A stretch of DNA of 64,000 bases, taken from Acidobacteriota bacterium. GTDB lineage: Bacteria; Acidobacteriota; Blastocatellia; RBC074. Shown in pieces: positions 52,947 through 64,000 of the stretch (position 1 is its first letter; every line of letters starts with the position of its first letter). Below the pieces are notes generated by a model. That model was not told where the DNA came from. It made no database searches and saw nothing but the letters and a program-made list of their open reading frames with translations. Both the position numbers and the translations under genes were made by a program. The stretch spans positions 124,001 to 188,000 of the forward strand of contig JADJXM010000011.1 of the NCBI GenBank assembly GCA_016715865.1, in the 5' to 3' direction.

Positions 52947-55900
52947 CTAATTGCTCATATTTTTGCTGCCAATTACAGCAAGCTTCACTCGTGCTTTTTC
53001 CATAAGGTAATTTTCAGTGACTCCTAAAAGGGTTAGCTGCTCTTGGGTGGCTTCCATTTTAGGGATAGAGGGTTGCACAATGAAAATTTCAAACTCAACT
53101 TTCAGCTCATTCCGTTTTGCAAGGCTATAAAAGCCAAGCAAATCCTGTTCAGACCCCTTTGCCAGACGTGAGCATTGCTTGCCATTACGAGATTTAGTTT
53201 TTCTCTTCAGTAAATGTTCAAAGAATTCAGTACATTCCTTAAAACGCCAATGAATAGACTTTTGAGCTTGCCCACATACCTCATATAGATTTTCAACTTC
53301 TCTGCTCACTCTTCCTCCTTTGGCATACTTTAAGTGATACAGTTGAATAGAGAATTTTTCGTCTGTCTTCTTAATAGTAATAATATCTGCAATTTCTCCA
53401 GAATAGTCATCGTCGTAAATAATGTCATAGTCTTCAGCCTTGAGCCGTTCAATACAATGATATTGAATTGAGTCGGTAATTTTAGGCTCAATACCTTGCG
53501 ATTCATGGTGTAGATTCACGCCGCTCCAATCCCAAACAATAATCTTTTCTTTTTGATAAGGCTCAGTATCTTCGGGCATTTTATAGTACGCTGTACCCTC
53601 TAATACTGAACCGTCAGCAAACCAAATCTCTGGGGTGAGCTTGTAAAAATAATCCTCGATTTCTACTTTTTGCTTTCCATATGCGATATAGACAGAGTTA
53701 GCAGGTGAAATCTTTTGGATTTTGAAATCGTTATACTCATCTGATACAGGAAAATCTTATATTCAAACTTAGCAACAATATCTCCTCTGCACTCCAACCC
53801 AAATTTGATATTGCCTGTTGCTGAAGCTTCAATTAAGACTAATTCTGATTCATAAAAAGAAAACCTTTGTTCATCAATCTCAAAGTTGAAACGGTCTTCA
53901 GAGTCTTGATACATCTTATCATTCCAGTCAATACAGACAGGAAAAATAGCCGGTCTGCTACGAATAGAAGTAGGAACTCTTGCTCCTCTCAGTATCTTTT
54001 CTGTGTCAATTGTATCGTCTAAGACCTTTCTTCCAACATGTTCACACCATTTAATAAACTCATCAATATCGTCTCTCACTTGAGACCATATCCGCCCCTT
54101 ATATGAGCATCCAATAGTGACTTGATTGCCGTTTTCGTAACCGACTCCAAAGACATGAGACTTTCTTGCCCTAGTTAACTGCGCCTTAGTAAGAGCTTGT
54201 TCAATGTCAGTGCCAACGCTCATCTGAAATCTAATGAGCTTCCCAAGAAGCTGGATAAGACCAACATTTTGAATCTTGAACAGTTTAATACCGTCTAGGC
54301 ATCGAAAAATTTGACCGGATAGTTGCCCATCAATCTTTTCTGCCCGTTCTCCTATAATGACTTTAGCAACTTCCTCATGAAAACCATCGTTATCAGAGCT
54401 ATGAATAAAAAGTAACCCTTGCTGTTCGTTCCAGTGGATTAAATAAAGTTTCCAGCTTAAATCTAATAAATCCGTATTATCAGTCCATTTTTGCAAAGTT
54501 CTTTCTGCTGTAATAGCAATAATGGTTTTTCGCTCATCATTAACAACGGCTTTTACAAGTTCATATTTATCACTTTGCTTTAAGTACTCTTCTAATTTTT
54601 TTGGCCGCCACTTTTTAGTGTGGTTTTTGAAAATGACCGCACTCATGGCAGTTTTTAACGTGCGAAGCGAAACGATAAAATCTTCGGCACCACTAAAACC
54701 AGCTAGCACTTCTTGGAATGTTTTCTCTTTTGCTGTCTTCTTTTCGCTAATAAGCGGCAATAATTCATTCCAATCGTTATCTTGAGCATAAAGCTGATCT
54801 AGCTCGTTATCCTTTATTTTCAAGCCTGCGAGGTTGACGATGATTTTCGCACTGCCTAACTCTTCATCATGCTTTGTGCGTGTAAATCGCCCAACGAATT
54901 GAATAGTTGTAGGAAGGCTCTTTTCACGTCATGAAATGCCGCTATTTTCAACTCCGGGAGATCAAATCCCTCTCCTAACATATCCACACAAACTACAACT
55001 TGATATTCTTTATTGGCTATTGCCTTTTTAATACTTTCTTTGCCGGACAAGCCAGAGTAAATTTTAGCAACCTTCAAGTCCGTAAACTTGCTGTAGATTT
55101 CAAAAATTTCGTCAGCACGGCGTTTCGTTTCTACGCGGGCAAGCAAAATATGCGGATAATCCTCTCTGTCTTTTCTTAAAATCTCTACAGCTTTATTGGC
55201 TATAGCAACATCTTCTTCCCCTTTTTCCCATTCATAGACTGGATGAAATTCGATTTTCTTAAAATAACCTTCTCGTTGAGCATTCTTCAAAGGAAAGCAA
55301 TAAATAATCTCTGCTCTCGACTTTTTCCCGTCATTACGATACGGGGTTGCTGTAAACTGAATAATTCTCTTGCCTTGAAATGCTTCTCGGATACTAAACC
55401 AAGTCTCTGCTTCTGAGTGGTGTGCTTCATCTATGAAGACATGACTTGATTCACTCACAAGGACCTTAAATACAGCTTCATCCATTCTTGCCAAATAGCT
55501 TGCTGTTGTGACAATGACATTGCAGCTATCTATGAATTTTTTGGCTTCATCCGCATCAGATAATCGTTTTTTCAGGATACCAACAACAGGGTTATGAGCC
55601 TCTTGCTTAAGAAGTCCAAACTTTTTCAATAGCCCTAATCCTATGAATTTATCTGCTATTTGTTCGCGTAAAGGGTCTGTAGGAACAACCACTAATAACT
55701 TTGAACACCTTACCAAAAGAAGCAGAGAAAGCATCGTTTCTGTTTTACCTGTCCCTGTTGGCATTACGACAGTTGCAACTTTATTAGAATGTGTCCAGTG
55801 AGCTAACGATGCGTAAATTGCCCCGATTTGCGGGTTTCTCAGTCCTTGTATATCTTGTTCAAAGGTCTTCGGTTTTGAGAGTGAATGCTTCAGCCCAAGA

Positions 55901-55990
55901 CCTTATTACAGCCTCCGGTGCAAGTAATTCAGCAGAGTCAACTTCTTGCTTAACTGCATTCTGACAGATAGTTTTTTTGATTAGTGGCAT
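52947..55990 (-). pseudogene. SF2 helicase with C-terminal nuclease-like domain, three frameshifts (putative defence gene)
   Basis: From ATG 55990 four collinear segments in shifting frames make one protein of about 1,010 residues. Shifts are near 55870, 54925 and 53757, each explained by one base. Segment 1 starts MPLIKKTICQNAVKQEVD. Segment 2 has Walker A MPTGTGKTETML, DEAHH and TATPYR. Segment 3 resumes with LPTTIQFVGRFTRTK (helicase motif VI). Segment 4 ends with DDDYSGEIADIITI and QLYHLKYAKGG, resembling a PD-(D/E)xK nuclease core. AT-rich composition unlike its neighbours and the adjacent integrase remnant suggest an acquired, recently inactivated anti-phage gene. The family name is not known to me. 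If the shifts are sequencing errors the gene could be intact. Confidence 0.82.
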
Positions 55991-56010
55991 AACTGGCACT
56001 TCTTGCTGAA

Positions 56011-56067
56011 TATTGCAGTTGAGGAAACAAGTCCTATACTATTGTAAATAAATTTATTACTGCAATA
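56011..56067. promoter_or_regulatory. Spaced 9-bp inverted repeat upstream of the helicase gene
   Basis: TATTGCAGT (56011-56019) and ACTGCAATA (56059-56067) are exact reverse complements 39 bp apart in an AT-rich segment just upstream of the helicase start. They could be an operator or the end of the acquired island. Confidence 0.35.
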
Positions 56068-56129
56068 TAATTAGCATTATCGGACTCCCCCGACAGAGTT
56101 GGCCTTTCTAAAATAAATCCCTTAGGACA

Positions 56130-58148
56130 TCATGCCTGCTGCCGCAGGGGCTCTCTTTCAGCCGGGATGCGGACGACTTTGATCCCGTTGCTTGTCGCGA
56201 TCTCGACCAGGTCGGCGACATCTCCCTTGCCGTCGCTCGGTTTTCCATCCCAGAAGACCAGCAGGGTGATCTCTCCAGTCAAAGCCAGGGCGTGATGGAG
56301 CATCCAGAGGTGATTGCGCCGACGCGTATTGTAGCCGGACTTCTCCTGCAGCCAGCGCGGCAGCTCATCCATACTGTCCATTTCATCGAGTATGAAAAGC
56401 CGCTTGTCCTTCCTCGCGGAATCACAGAGAGTCCAGAATCGCTCGACCCAGCTTGCGCCGCCTGGAGAGACATATTTTCCGATAAAGCCTTCCATCGCCG
56501 AGGGGATGTATATCCTGGTCTTGATATCGAGTTCCGAGCAGATTTCGTGGAAGAGGATATCTCCGCCGTTCGAGCCGCCGGCGAGGCCGAAAAGAATGTT
56601 TCCATGTTGGAGTTCCTGCTGGATCTTTTCTCTGATATCGGCCGTGAATTTATCGATGTTGCCCTCGGTGAGATAGCCAGTATCGGCGCGATGACCGGCG
56701 AAGAGCAGAATGCGGTTGCTGATGCTTTGCAGGCTGCGCGTTTCACTGGATTTACTGAGGTCTGAATCCTTGAACGCTTCGAGGGCAGCGGTGACACTGG
56801 ACGACCTGACGCCGAGTTTCTGGAATACGACAAGCTGGTTGTGCATGACCTCGCGCGCGTATGTCGGAGAGACAGCCAGAGCATCGGCATATTGCTGAGT
56901 TATTCTGTCGGGCGAATCTGAGGTCAGGCAAAGGAACGCCGCCTCGCTGCATTCGAACCAGAAATCAGTGTTGTCTTCGCGATCCAGGCGCTGTCGTTCG
57001 GCATCGAGCGCAAGCGCGGCAGTCGATTTCAACTGTACGATCTGCTTCAGGCGCTTTTTAAGTTCGTGCTCGCTGTTGTCCTCTTCGTTTTCGTCAAATA
57101 GCCCTTTCCATACATTCGGCATGTCGTTGGCAAGACTGGTTTCGATGATCAGCAGAGCCAGGGCATTTATCGCCGAGTCAAAGTTGTTCAGATCATGACG
57201 GAAGGCTTTCCAGAAGGCCTGAAAAGCGCGTCCCAGGAGTGGAGATCGCAGAGCGCTTTTTCTGAGCGCCTCAGGTTCGGCAATATTCCGCCAGCTTTGT
57301 GCCCATTCGGATCTGAGCAGATCTCCGTGCAGCGCGTGAACTTCTGAAAGCTTCTCCCGGCTCAGGCTCTTGAGTTTGAAGACCTGGTTCAGTGCCTGCT
57401 CCGACTGCGAGTAATCATCCAGTCTTTCGTAAATGCTCGAAAGAGCCAGATTGGCTTCAAGGTCATCGGGGACCTGATTTCGAATCGTCTCCCAGGTCTT
57501 TTTAGCTCCGTGAAGGGAATCGATCTCGTCGAGCGCTCGGGCGACTATCCGCATTCCTTCGATCTCCCAGACGAAGCCCTCGGCCTCGGATGCGAGCAGA
57601 CGCAAATCGCCGCGCAGTTTTTTGTTTTTAGCGCGCTCGACGGCCTCCAGAAACTCGCGCGGAACAGCAAGGAAGAGTGCCGCATCTTCAGGTTTCAAAT
57701 GGGGCAGGTACTGAAAGACAGGGCTGTCGCTCTTTTCTGAAGCGAGGGTCTGCTGCAAAGCCCTCACCAGATCATCGATGCTGCTGGCGGGATCTGTATG
57801 CTTGTATGGCAGATAACGGTCGGTCTGGAGGTCGAAGGGCACCTTGCTGGCGTCGCTGCGCAGCAGCAGCGTGTATTTGTCGCGGAAGGCGTGGCGGATG
57901 CCGAGTTCGTAAAAGACGTTGGGATTGTGCAGCGAGATGTCTGCGATGACCAAGTCGGCGGTCAACAGGCGGTTGAACATGTCCTCGCGGATGTTGCCAG
58001 CCCGCATGATCTCGATCGTCGTGCGGCCGTGAATCCTCAACCGTTCGAGGGCCGGGTTGATGAGCAGCCTCTCGATATCGTCGAAGTTGATCTCTACTTT
58101 GTCGAGTGACTCTTTCTTGCCGAATGGTCTGATGATAAATGCACGCAT
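56130..58148 (-). CDS. TIR/NDT-like - TPR (DUF4071-type) - SLOG-like signalling protein
   Basis: A 672-residue intact protein with three parts. Residues 1-115 form a TIR-like/nucleoside-deoxyribosyltransferase-like Rossmann domain: AFIIRPFGKK, INFDDIERLLINPAL, and ADLVIADISLHNPNVFYELG with Glu81 in the place of the catalytic Glu. Residues ~165-450 are helical repeats with TPR character (LEANLALSSIYERLDDYSQS), as in the DUF4071 region of ASK1-type proteins. Residues ~478-662 form a second Rossmann-like domain, LLFAGHRADTG and LFGLAGGSNGGD, resembling SLOG nucleotide sensors. The start is ATG 58148. It adjoins the decaying helicase island. Role: probably NAD/nucleotide sensing or cleavage in stress or phage defence, by inference. 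Confidence 0.75.
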   Translation of the reverse strand: MRAFIIRPFGKKESLDKVEINFDDIERLLINPALERLRIHGRTTIEIMRAGNIREDMFNRLLTADLVIADISLHNPNVFYELGIRHAFRDKYTLLLRSDASKVPFDLQTDRYLPYKHTDPASSIDDLVRALQQTLASEKSDSPVFQYLPHLKPEDAALFLAVPREFLEAVERAKNKKLRGDLRLLASEAEGFVWEIEGMRIVARALDEIDSLHGAKKTWETIRNQVPDDLEANLALSSIYERLDDYSQSEQALNQVFKLKSLSREKLSEVHALHGDLLRSEWAQSWRNIAEPEALRKSALRSPLLGRAFQAFWKAFRHDLNNFDSAINALALLIIETSLANDMPNVWKGLFDENEEDNSEHELKKRLKQIVQLKSTAALALDAERQRLDREDNTDFWFECSEAAFLCLTSDSPDRITQQYADALAVSPTYAREVMHNQLVVFQKLGVRSSSVTAALEAFKDSDLSKSSETRSLQSISNRILLFAGHRADTGYLTEGNIDKFTADIREKIQQELQHGNILFGLAGGSNGGDILFHEICSELDIKTRIYIPSAMEGFIGKYVSPGGASWVERFWTLCDSARKDKRLFILDEMDSMDELPRWLQEKSGYNTRRRNHLWMLHHALALTGEITLLVFWDGKPSDGKGDVADLVEIATSNGIKVVRIPAEREPLRQQA

Positions 58149-58168
58149 AATTCACCTGATGTAATCCT

Positions 58169-58242
58169 GCATGGAGTTCCGCCTTCAGGCGGGTTTTACC
58201 TATCAATAAAGGTACTACCCGCCTGAAGGCGGAACTCCATGC
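58169..58242. repeat. Hairpin with 26-bp perfect arms, CCGCCTTCAGGCGG family
   Basis: Arms 58169-58194 and 58217-58242 are exact reverse complements; each arm holds an inner palindrome CCGCCTTCAGGCGG / CCGCCTGAAGGCGG. It fills the gap between the M61 peptidase stop and the start of the TIR-like gene, and looks like a REP-type unit that could terminate or attenuate. Confidence 0.92.
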
Positions 58243-58249
58243 TCCATGC

Positions 58250-60109
<1,860 letters not shown>

Positions 60110-60153
60110 ATTTTCTGAATTTGAATCGCAGTACGCAATAGAGTAAAGAGATT

Positions 60154-60342
60154 TAATCGCAAAGGACGCAAAGAGGCAAAGAATTAATCGCAAAGAACGC
60201 AAAGGGGCAAAGATTTTTAGTGATATGAATATCCGGATTATTGCCCAATGGATATAATTCGAACACTGATCTTCCCTGTATATCTTTGCCCCTTTGCGTT
60301 CTTTGCGATTAATTCTTTGCCTCTTTGCGTCCTTTGCGATTA
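60154..60342. repeat. Approximately 128-bp hairpin element, copy B (core 60185-60311) with extra outer units
   Basis: The core is the reverse-complement orientation of the element at 36004-36131, with 127 versus 128 bp and about 6 differences over the inner ~80 bp. Here each end carries an additional CGCAAAGGACGCAAAGAGG unit (60154-60184; 60312-60342). The outermost TAA of the right end is the stop codon of the peptide-binding lipoprotein gene. Confidence 0.92.
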
Positions 60343-61878
60343 TTTTTCGTTTATTCGAACTTCGCGAACGACGCGCCAGTCCCCCGATGGTTCCAGCTTT
60401 AAATTCTGCACGCGACCGCTGTGGACGACGATAGTTGACGGATACCACAAATAGATCTGCGGCAGATCGGTGGCCAGGATCTTCTGGATCTCGGAGAATA
60501 TCTGTTTTTGCCTGTCGCGGGTCGCCGATTGCGATTCGATCAGCAGCTTCTCCAGTTCTGCATTATTGTATCTCATACGGTTCTGACCGTTGGGCGGGAT
60601 CGAATTGACGCTATAAACGAATTTGAAGATATCCGTGCTCTGATTTCCTCCGACTGAGGTATTGAGGTAGAGCTGGTAATTGCCCTCGTTCATATCCTGC
60701 GTCAGTTTCTGACGTTCGAGCGGTTGCAGGTCAAGAGCAATGCCGGCCAGTCGCAACTGTTCCTGCATGGCTTCGCCTATTTTGCGCGAAATCGAGAGCG
60801 TCGAAGTATTGAGCCGCAGTTTGAGTCTCGGCCCTCCGGCTTTTTCCTTGTAACCGGCCTGATCAAGCAAACTGGCTGCGCGCGCCGGATTGTATTCGTA
60901 ATTGGTCGCAGCGCCTTCGAAAGCCCACTGGCTGGGCGGCAGTATGCTTCTGGCCGGCCGCGCCTGTGAGCGCAGAATGTTGCGGATGATGGCTTCGCGG
61001 TCGATCGAATATGCCAGGGCCTGGCGAACGCGGACATCCCTCAGGATAGGGTCCTTCAGGTTGACGCCGAGGTGCGTGATATTGGTCCCGTCGATCAGCT
61101 CGACCTTGATGCCTTCTGACTTCTGCAGGCTCTCGACGGTGATCGGGTCGAAATCGGCATTGATCGCCAGATCGACCGAACCCTTTCGTATCTCGCTCTC
61201 ACGCGTGCTGTTGTCGGGCACGATCTTGATGCGTAACGACTTGATCGTCGGAGCGCCCTCGAAATATTTCTCGAATGCTGCAAGGACCACTTCCTGATCT
61301 TCCCCGTAGCTTTCGAATCTGAACGGCCCTGTGCCGACAGGCTGTTTCGCCTGCTGGGCTGTCGTGCCCTCGGGAATGATGCCGATCGGCAGAATAGCGT
61401 TAGGGAAGCCGGGGAAGGGGTTGTTGCAGTGAAATATGATAGTTTGAGGGTCCTTGACCTCGATCGAGCGCAACTCGCGTATGAATTCGGCCTTCTTGTC
61501 AGAAGCGAAATCAGTGGCCATCATCGTCTCGAATGTGTATTTCACGTCCAGCGACGTCAGTAGCTTGTCGTTGTGAAATCGTATGCCGGATTTCAGATGA
61601 AAGGTGAAGGTCCTGAATTCGGGATCGGCCTCGAACCGTTCGGCGAGGTCCGGAACCGGATCGAAATTGGCATTCTTGCGCGTCAGGCCGTTGAAGATCA
61701 GCTGGCGCATTCGCTCGGCGGCGGAATCAGAGCTGACACGCGGATCGAATGTCGGGATACGCTTTTCGATCATCATGACCAGCTCGCCGCTTCCGCTTCC
61801 GCGACTGCATCCAATGGCTGTTAAAATTAATGAACCCAGCAGGGCGAAGCAAACAAGGCGAAACGCTTTTTGAATCAT
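60340..61878 (-). CDS. Peptide/oligopeptide-type ABC substrate-binding lipoprotein (SBP family 5)
   Basis: A 512-residue extracytoplasmic binding protein. The lipoprotein signal is FALLGSLILTAIGC with the lipobox Cys at about residue 24. Family 5 motifs follow: FNGLTRKNANFDPVPDLAE, FHLKSGIRFHNDKLLTSLDV and RVRQALAYSIDREAI. Family members feed peptides, nickel or other oligomers to ABC importers, but no permease or ATPase gene is nearby. Start ATG 61878 is set by the signal; the longer frame is leader. The stop codon is supplied by the following hairpin element. Confidence 0.92.
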   Translation of the reverse strand: MIQKAFRLVCFALLGSLILTAIGCSRGSGSGELVMMIEKRIPTFDPRVSSDSAAERMRQLIFNGLTRKNANFDPVPDLAERFEADPEFRTFTFHLKSGIRFHNDKLLTSLDVKYTFETMMATDFASDKKAEFIRELRSIEVKDPQTIIFHCNNPFPGFPNAILPIGIIPEGTTAQQAKQPVGTGPFRFESYGEDQEVVLAAFEKYFEGAPTIKSLRIKIVPDNSTRESEIRKGSVDLAINADFDPITVESLQKSEGIKVELIDGTNITHLGVNLKDPILRDVRVRQALAYSIDREAIIRNILRSQARPARSILPPSQWAFEGAATNYEYNPARAASLLDQAGYKEKAGGPRLKLRLNTSTLSISRKIGEAMQEQLRLAGIALDLQPLERQKLTQDMNEGNYQLYLNTSVGGNQSTDIFKFVYSVNSIPPNGQNRMRYNNAELEKLLIESQSATRDRQKQIFSEIQKILATDLPQIYLWYPSTIVVHSGRVQNLKLEPSGDWRVVREVRINEK

Positions 61879-61900
61879 AGTAACCTGGGGGTGAATGAAC

Positions 61901-62290
61901 TTACTTCTTCCCGGCGTTCTCTTTCTGTTCTTTGAGGTGATCCTGTTCACGTGTCCAGATATCGTAACGGACCTGCTGTTCAGACGACAGAATGGATCTG
62001 ACACGACGGCGGGCATCGTCCCGAATGGCGGTGAACTGCGGTCTGACCTGATTGCGCATCACCTCGTAGCGCTCGAATGTCTCATCGATGATCGCTCTGA
62101 TACGGGCCTTCTGATCCGCCTCCAGTCCGACATTTTCAGACAGGTCCTCGAGGATCTCCTGAGTTGTATTGGCCTGGCGCGGCGCGGCCTGTTTCATCCA
62201 GAGGTATTGCCCGGACCCGCCAACGATGATACCCAGCAGGAAGGTTGTGAAGATGATGAGTTGCGCCTTGTTCTTATTCGTCAATGACAT
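61901..62290 (-). CDS. Spy/CpxP-like (LTxxQ-type) periplasmic protein, membrane-anchored
   Basis: A 129-residue protein with one N-terminal membrane segment (AQLIIFTTFLLGIIVGGSG) and a helical periplasmic domain (VGLEADQKARIRAIIDETFE, RRRVRSILSSEQQVRYDIW). The shape and spacing match heavy-metal-sensor or Spy/CpxP-like proteins; EADQ stands in place of LTxxQ. It overlaps the anti-sigma gene by 17 bp and is in the sigma-factor operon, so it may sense or buffer envelope stress. Confidence 0.75.
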   Translation of the reverse strand: MSLTNKNKAQLIIFTTFLLGIIVGGSGQYLWMKQAAPRQANTTQEILEDLSENVGLEADQKARIRAIIDETFERYEVMRNQVRPQFTAIRDDARRRVRSILSSEQQVRYDIWTREQDHLKEQKENAGKK

Positions 62291-62762
62291 CGCGGATAGC
62301 CTCATTGTCTGTCTTTGCCTGACGAGCCAGTTTGCCGCTGAGCAGCACTTCATTGACATTCGAGATTGCGGAGAGCTCAGCCTCGTGATCTCGCATCAGC
62401 GCCCGTTCAGGCGTGGTCCGCCATTGCACGCTGAGCAAAAGCAGGATGATCGCGGCCGTTCCAAAAGCCAGCAGCCAGCCGCGGAGCGCGAGAATCGCCG
62501 AATCCCACGAGCCTGCTCCCTGGTCGCTCAGCTCACGTACCCGGTTGCGAATCCGCGCCATCAGAAATGGAGATATAGTCGATGGCGCCGACGCCGCCTC
62601 ATTTTCCACTCCGGCCTTGATGATCAGCGCCGATAACTGTTCGCCAGCTACTATCCTGTGGCATTCGACACAATTTTCAACGTGTGCGCGAACATCCGGC
62701 ATCTCGATCAGGTCTGGTCTCGGAGCCAAATAGATCTTCTTTTTTGTTTCGTAACAGGTCAT
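62274..62762 (-). CDS. Anti-sigma factor, zinc-finger (HxxxCxxC) type, single-pass membrane
   Basis: A 162-residue anti-sigma factor. The N-terminal ZAS domain has HVENCVECH (HxxxCxxC) and one membrane segment (about residues 93-112, LLAFGTAAIILLLLSVQW), then a ~50-residue outer domain. It binds and silences the ECF sigma factor encoded 24 bp upstream. The outer domain must receive the signal, perhaps via the Spy-like protein that overlaps its end. Confidence 0.88.
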   Translation of the reverse strand: MTCYETKKKIYLAPRPDLIEMPDVRAHVENCVECHRIVAGEQLSALIIKAGVENEAASAPSTISPFLMARIRNRVRELSDQGAGSWDSAILALRGWLLAFGTAAIILLLLSVQWRTTPERALMRDHEAELSAISNVNEVLLSGKLARQAKTDNEAIRDVIDE

Positions 62763-62771
62763 GACTATTTC

Positions 62772-63482
<711 letters not shown>

Positions 63483-63487
63483 AAATC

Positions 63488-63563
63488 AGTTAAAAGTTGA
63501 AAGTTGAAAGTTAAAAGACTTTTCCAAAGACGGGTTCTGACTTTTAACTTTCAACTTTTAACT
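63488..63563. repeat. Inverted repeat of GAAAGTT heptamers upstream of the sigma factor gene
   Basis: Arms at about 63488-63518 (AAAGTTG units) and 63541-63563 (TTTCAAC units) are reverse complements. The left arm begins 5 bp from the sigma factor start codon, leaving no canonical ribosome-binding site. Confidence 0.9.
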
Positions 63564-63650
63564 CTTTATCAGGATGCTGTGTTTCGAATACGAAACAATA
63601 TCTTGCCTCTGAAATTCAAATTATGTTATTGTAATCCCAAAGGAAGAAAG

Positions 63651-63713
63651 AAGTATAAAGTATAAAGTACAAAGTATAAAGCAGCATGATTACTGGTCGA
63701 ATACTTTATACTT
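63651..63713. repeat. Inverted repeat of TATAAAG heptamers upstream of the XRE gene
   Basis: Four tandem TATAAAG/TACAAAG units at 63651-63681 face ATACTTTATACTTA at 63700-63713. The repeat lies directly upstream of the candidate promoter of the last gene. Confidence 0.88.
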
Positions 63714-63734
63714 AAACAATGATAATAAAAGACT

Positions 63735-63740
63735 TATAAT
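63735..63740 (+). promoter_or_regulatory. Candidate -10 element TATAAT overlapping the first ATG of the XRE gene
   Basis: A consensus TATAAT sits at 63735-63740, with a weak -35 candidate TTAAAC 17 bp upstream (63712-63717). If used, transcription starts near 63747, past ATG 63739, and would favour ATG 63757 as the translation start. Confidence 0.45.
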
Positions 63741-64000
63741 GACTAGTGGGCGAATTATGGAGAATGCAATCGAAACCAGGGCCAATTCGGTGGTCAATGT
63801 TGACGAATTGGGAAAATACATCAAGCGGAAGCGTGAGAGCGAGCGTCTGTCATTGCGAGCGGTAGCCAAATTGACTGACGTGAGCGCATCGACCTTATCG
63901 CGGATCGAAAATGGGACCGGAGTGCCGGACACGCCGACACTGGCGAGGATCGCGCGCTGGGCCAAGATACCGCTCGAACGATTCATGTCCGGCCGGACAT
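63739..64000 (+). CDS. XRE-family transcriptional regulator, partial (runs off right edge)
   Basis: The visible 87 codons encode a Cro/C1-type helix-turn-helix: ELGKYIKRKRESERLSL, AVAKLTDVSASTLSRIENG and PDTPTLARIARWAK, ending at the window edge. It is the type found as antitoxin, phage repressor or stand-alone regulator; the missing C-terminus decides. ATG 63739 is the longest start and ATG 63757 an equally good one, since a TATAAT overlaps the first. Confidence 0.85.
   Translation, partial: MTSGRIMENAIETRANSVVNVDELGKYIKRKRESERLSLRAVAKLTDVSASTLSRIENGTGVPDTPTLARIARWAKIPLERFMSGRT

Noticed and set aside
60110..60448. N-terminal extension of the M61 peptidase gene
   Set aside because: The extra codons are encoded by the 128-bp hairpin element; the signal peptide starts at 60109.
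63690..63986. Minus-strand frame opposite the last gene
   Set aside because: It is a shadow of the helix-turn-helix gene, whose plus-strand protein is clearly recognisable.

Overview
The window looks like a chromosomal segment of a Gram-negative bacterium. It has lpxD for lipid A, a CpoB/YbgF-type protein of the Tol-Pal envelope system, a psd-pssA pair for phosphatidylethanolamine, and many Tat-exported or lipoprotein enzymes. The MutS, GuaA and RecN sequences, the tdh-kbl pair and the abundance of Tat-exported sugar enzymes suggest Acidobacteriota (Blastocatellia-like). That placement is an inference from sequence feel, not a computed tree.

Layout, left to right. 1-1641 (-): a secreted glycine-rich protein running off the left edge into a DUF11-type repeat. 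2330-4387 (+): a minimal microcompartment pair, one BMC shell protein and one CoA-acylating aldehyde dehydrogenase. 4552-7447 (-): two Tat-exported enzymes, an enolase-superfamily lipoprotein and a Gfo/Idh/MocA oxidoreductase. 7573-9235: a small membrane protein, an AlkZ-related protein and a WbuC-type cupin. 9378-17982 (-): kbl, tdh, an exported sugar-isomerase-like protein, an RsbU/RsbW/RsbV-like partner-switching module, and mutS. 18057-27704 (+): housekeeping genes tsaB, rimI, a YdcH-type gene, psd, pssA, guaA, dnaE (frameshifted as sequenced) and accA. 27750-29140 (-): ssb and cpoB. 29348-35820 (+): recN, miaB, a bifunctional-nuclease-family gene, parA, parB and a catalytically dead-looking alpha/beta hydrolase. 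36191-39993: an unknown gene, lpxD and xerD, with a decayed IS lodged between duplicated copies of the lpxD/xerD intergenic region. 39995-46672: an SDR/DUF2867 protein, a GH51 arabinofuranosidase, a secreted esterase, an orthocaspase and a methyltransferase. 46842-52461: apparently acquired accessory genes, including a tightly overlapping ArsR-AHSA1-DHFR-hydrolase operon, a DUF2975/XRE pair and a mercuric-reductase-like flavoprotein. 52540-55990: a broken integrase and a frameshifted helicase-nuclease gene, probably a decaying defence island. 56130-58148 (-): a TIR/NDT-like - TPR - SLOG-like signalling protein. 58250-63482 (-): an ECF sigma / anti-sigma / Spy-like / peptide-binding lipoprotein cluster and an M61 peptidase. 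63739 to the right edge (+): an XRE regulator.

The most distinctive signal lies between the genes. About twenty intergenic gaps carry long inverted repeats or tandem repeats from at least nine sequence families. The commonest are built from 7-bp units (TTTCCAG, TTTCTAC, GAAAGTT, GTGATGA, TATAAAG). They often touch start codons or supply stop codons and C-terminal residues of genes. One roughly 128-bp hairpin element is present twice in opposite orientation, 24 kb apart.

No tRNA, rRNA, CRISPR array or parS site was recognised by eye. The best candidates for unusual biology are the TIR-like/TPR/SLOG-like protein at 56130-58148, the decayed helicase-nuclease island beside it, the repeat system, and the one-shell-gene microcompartment locus.
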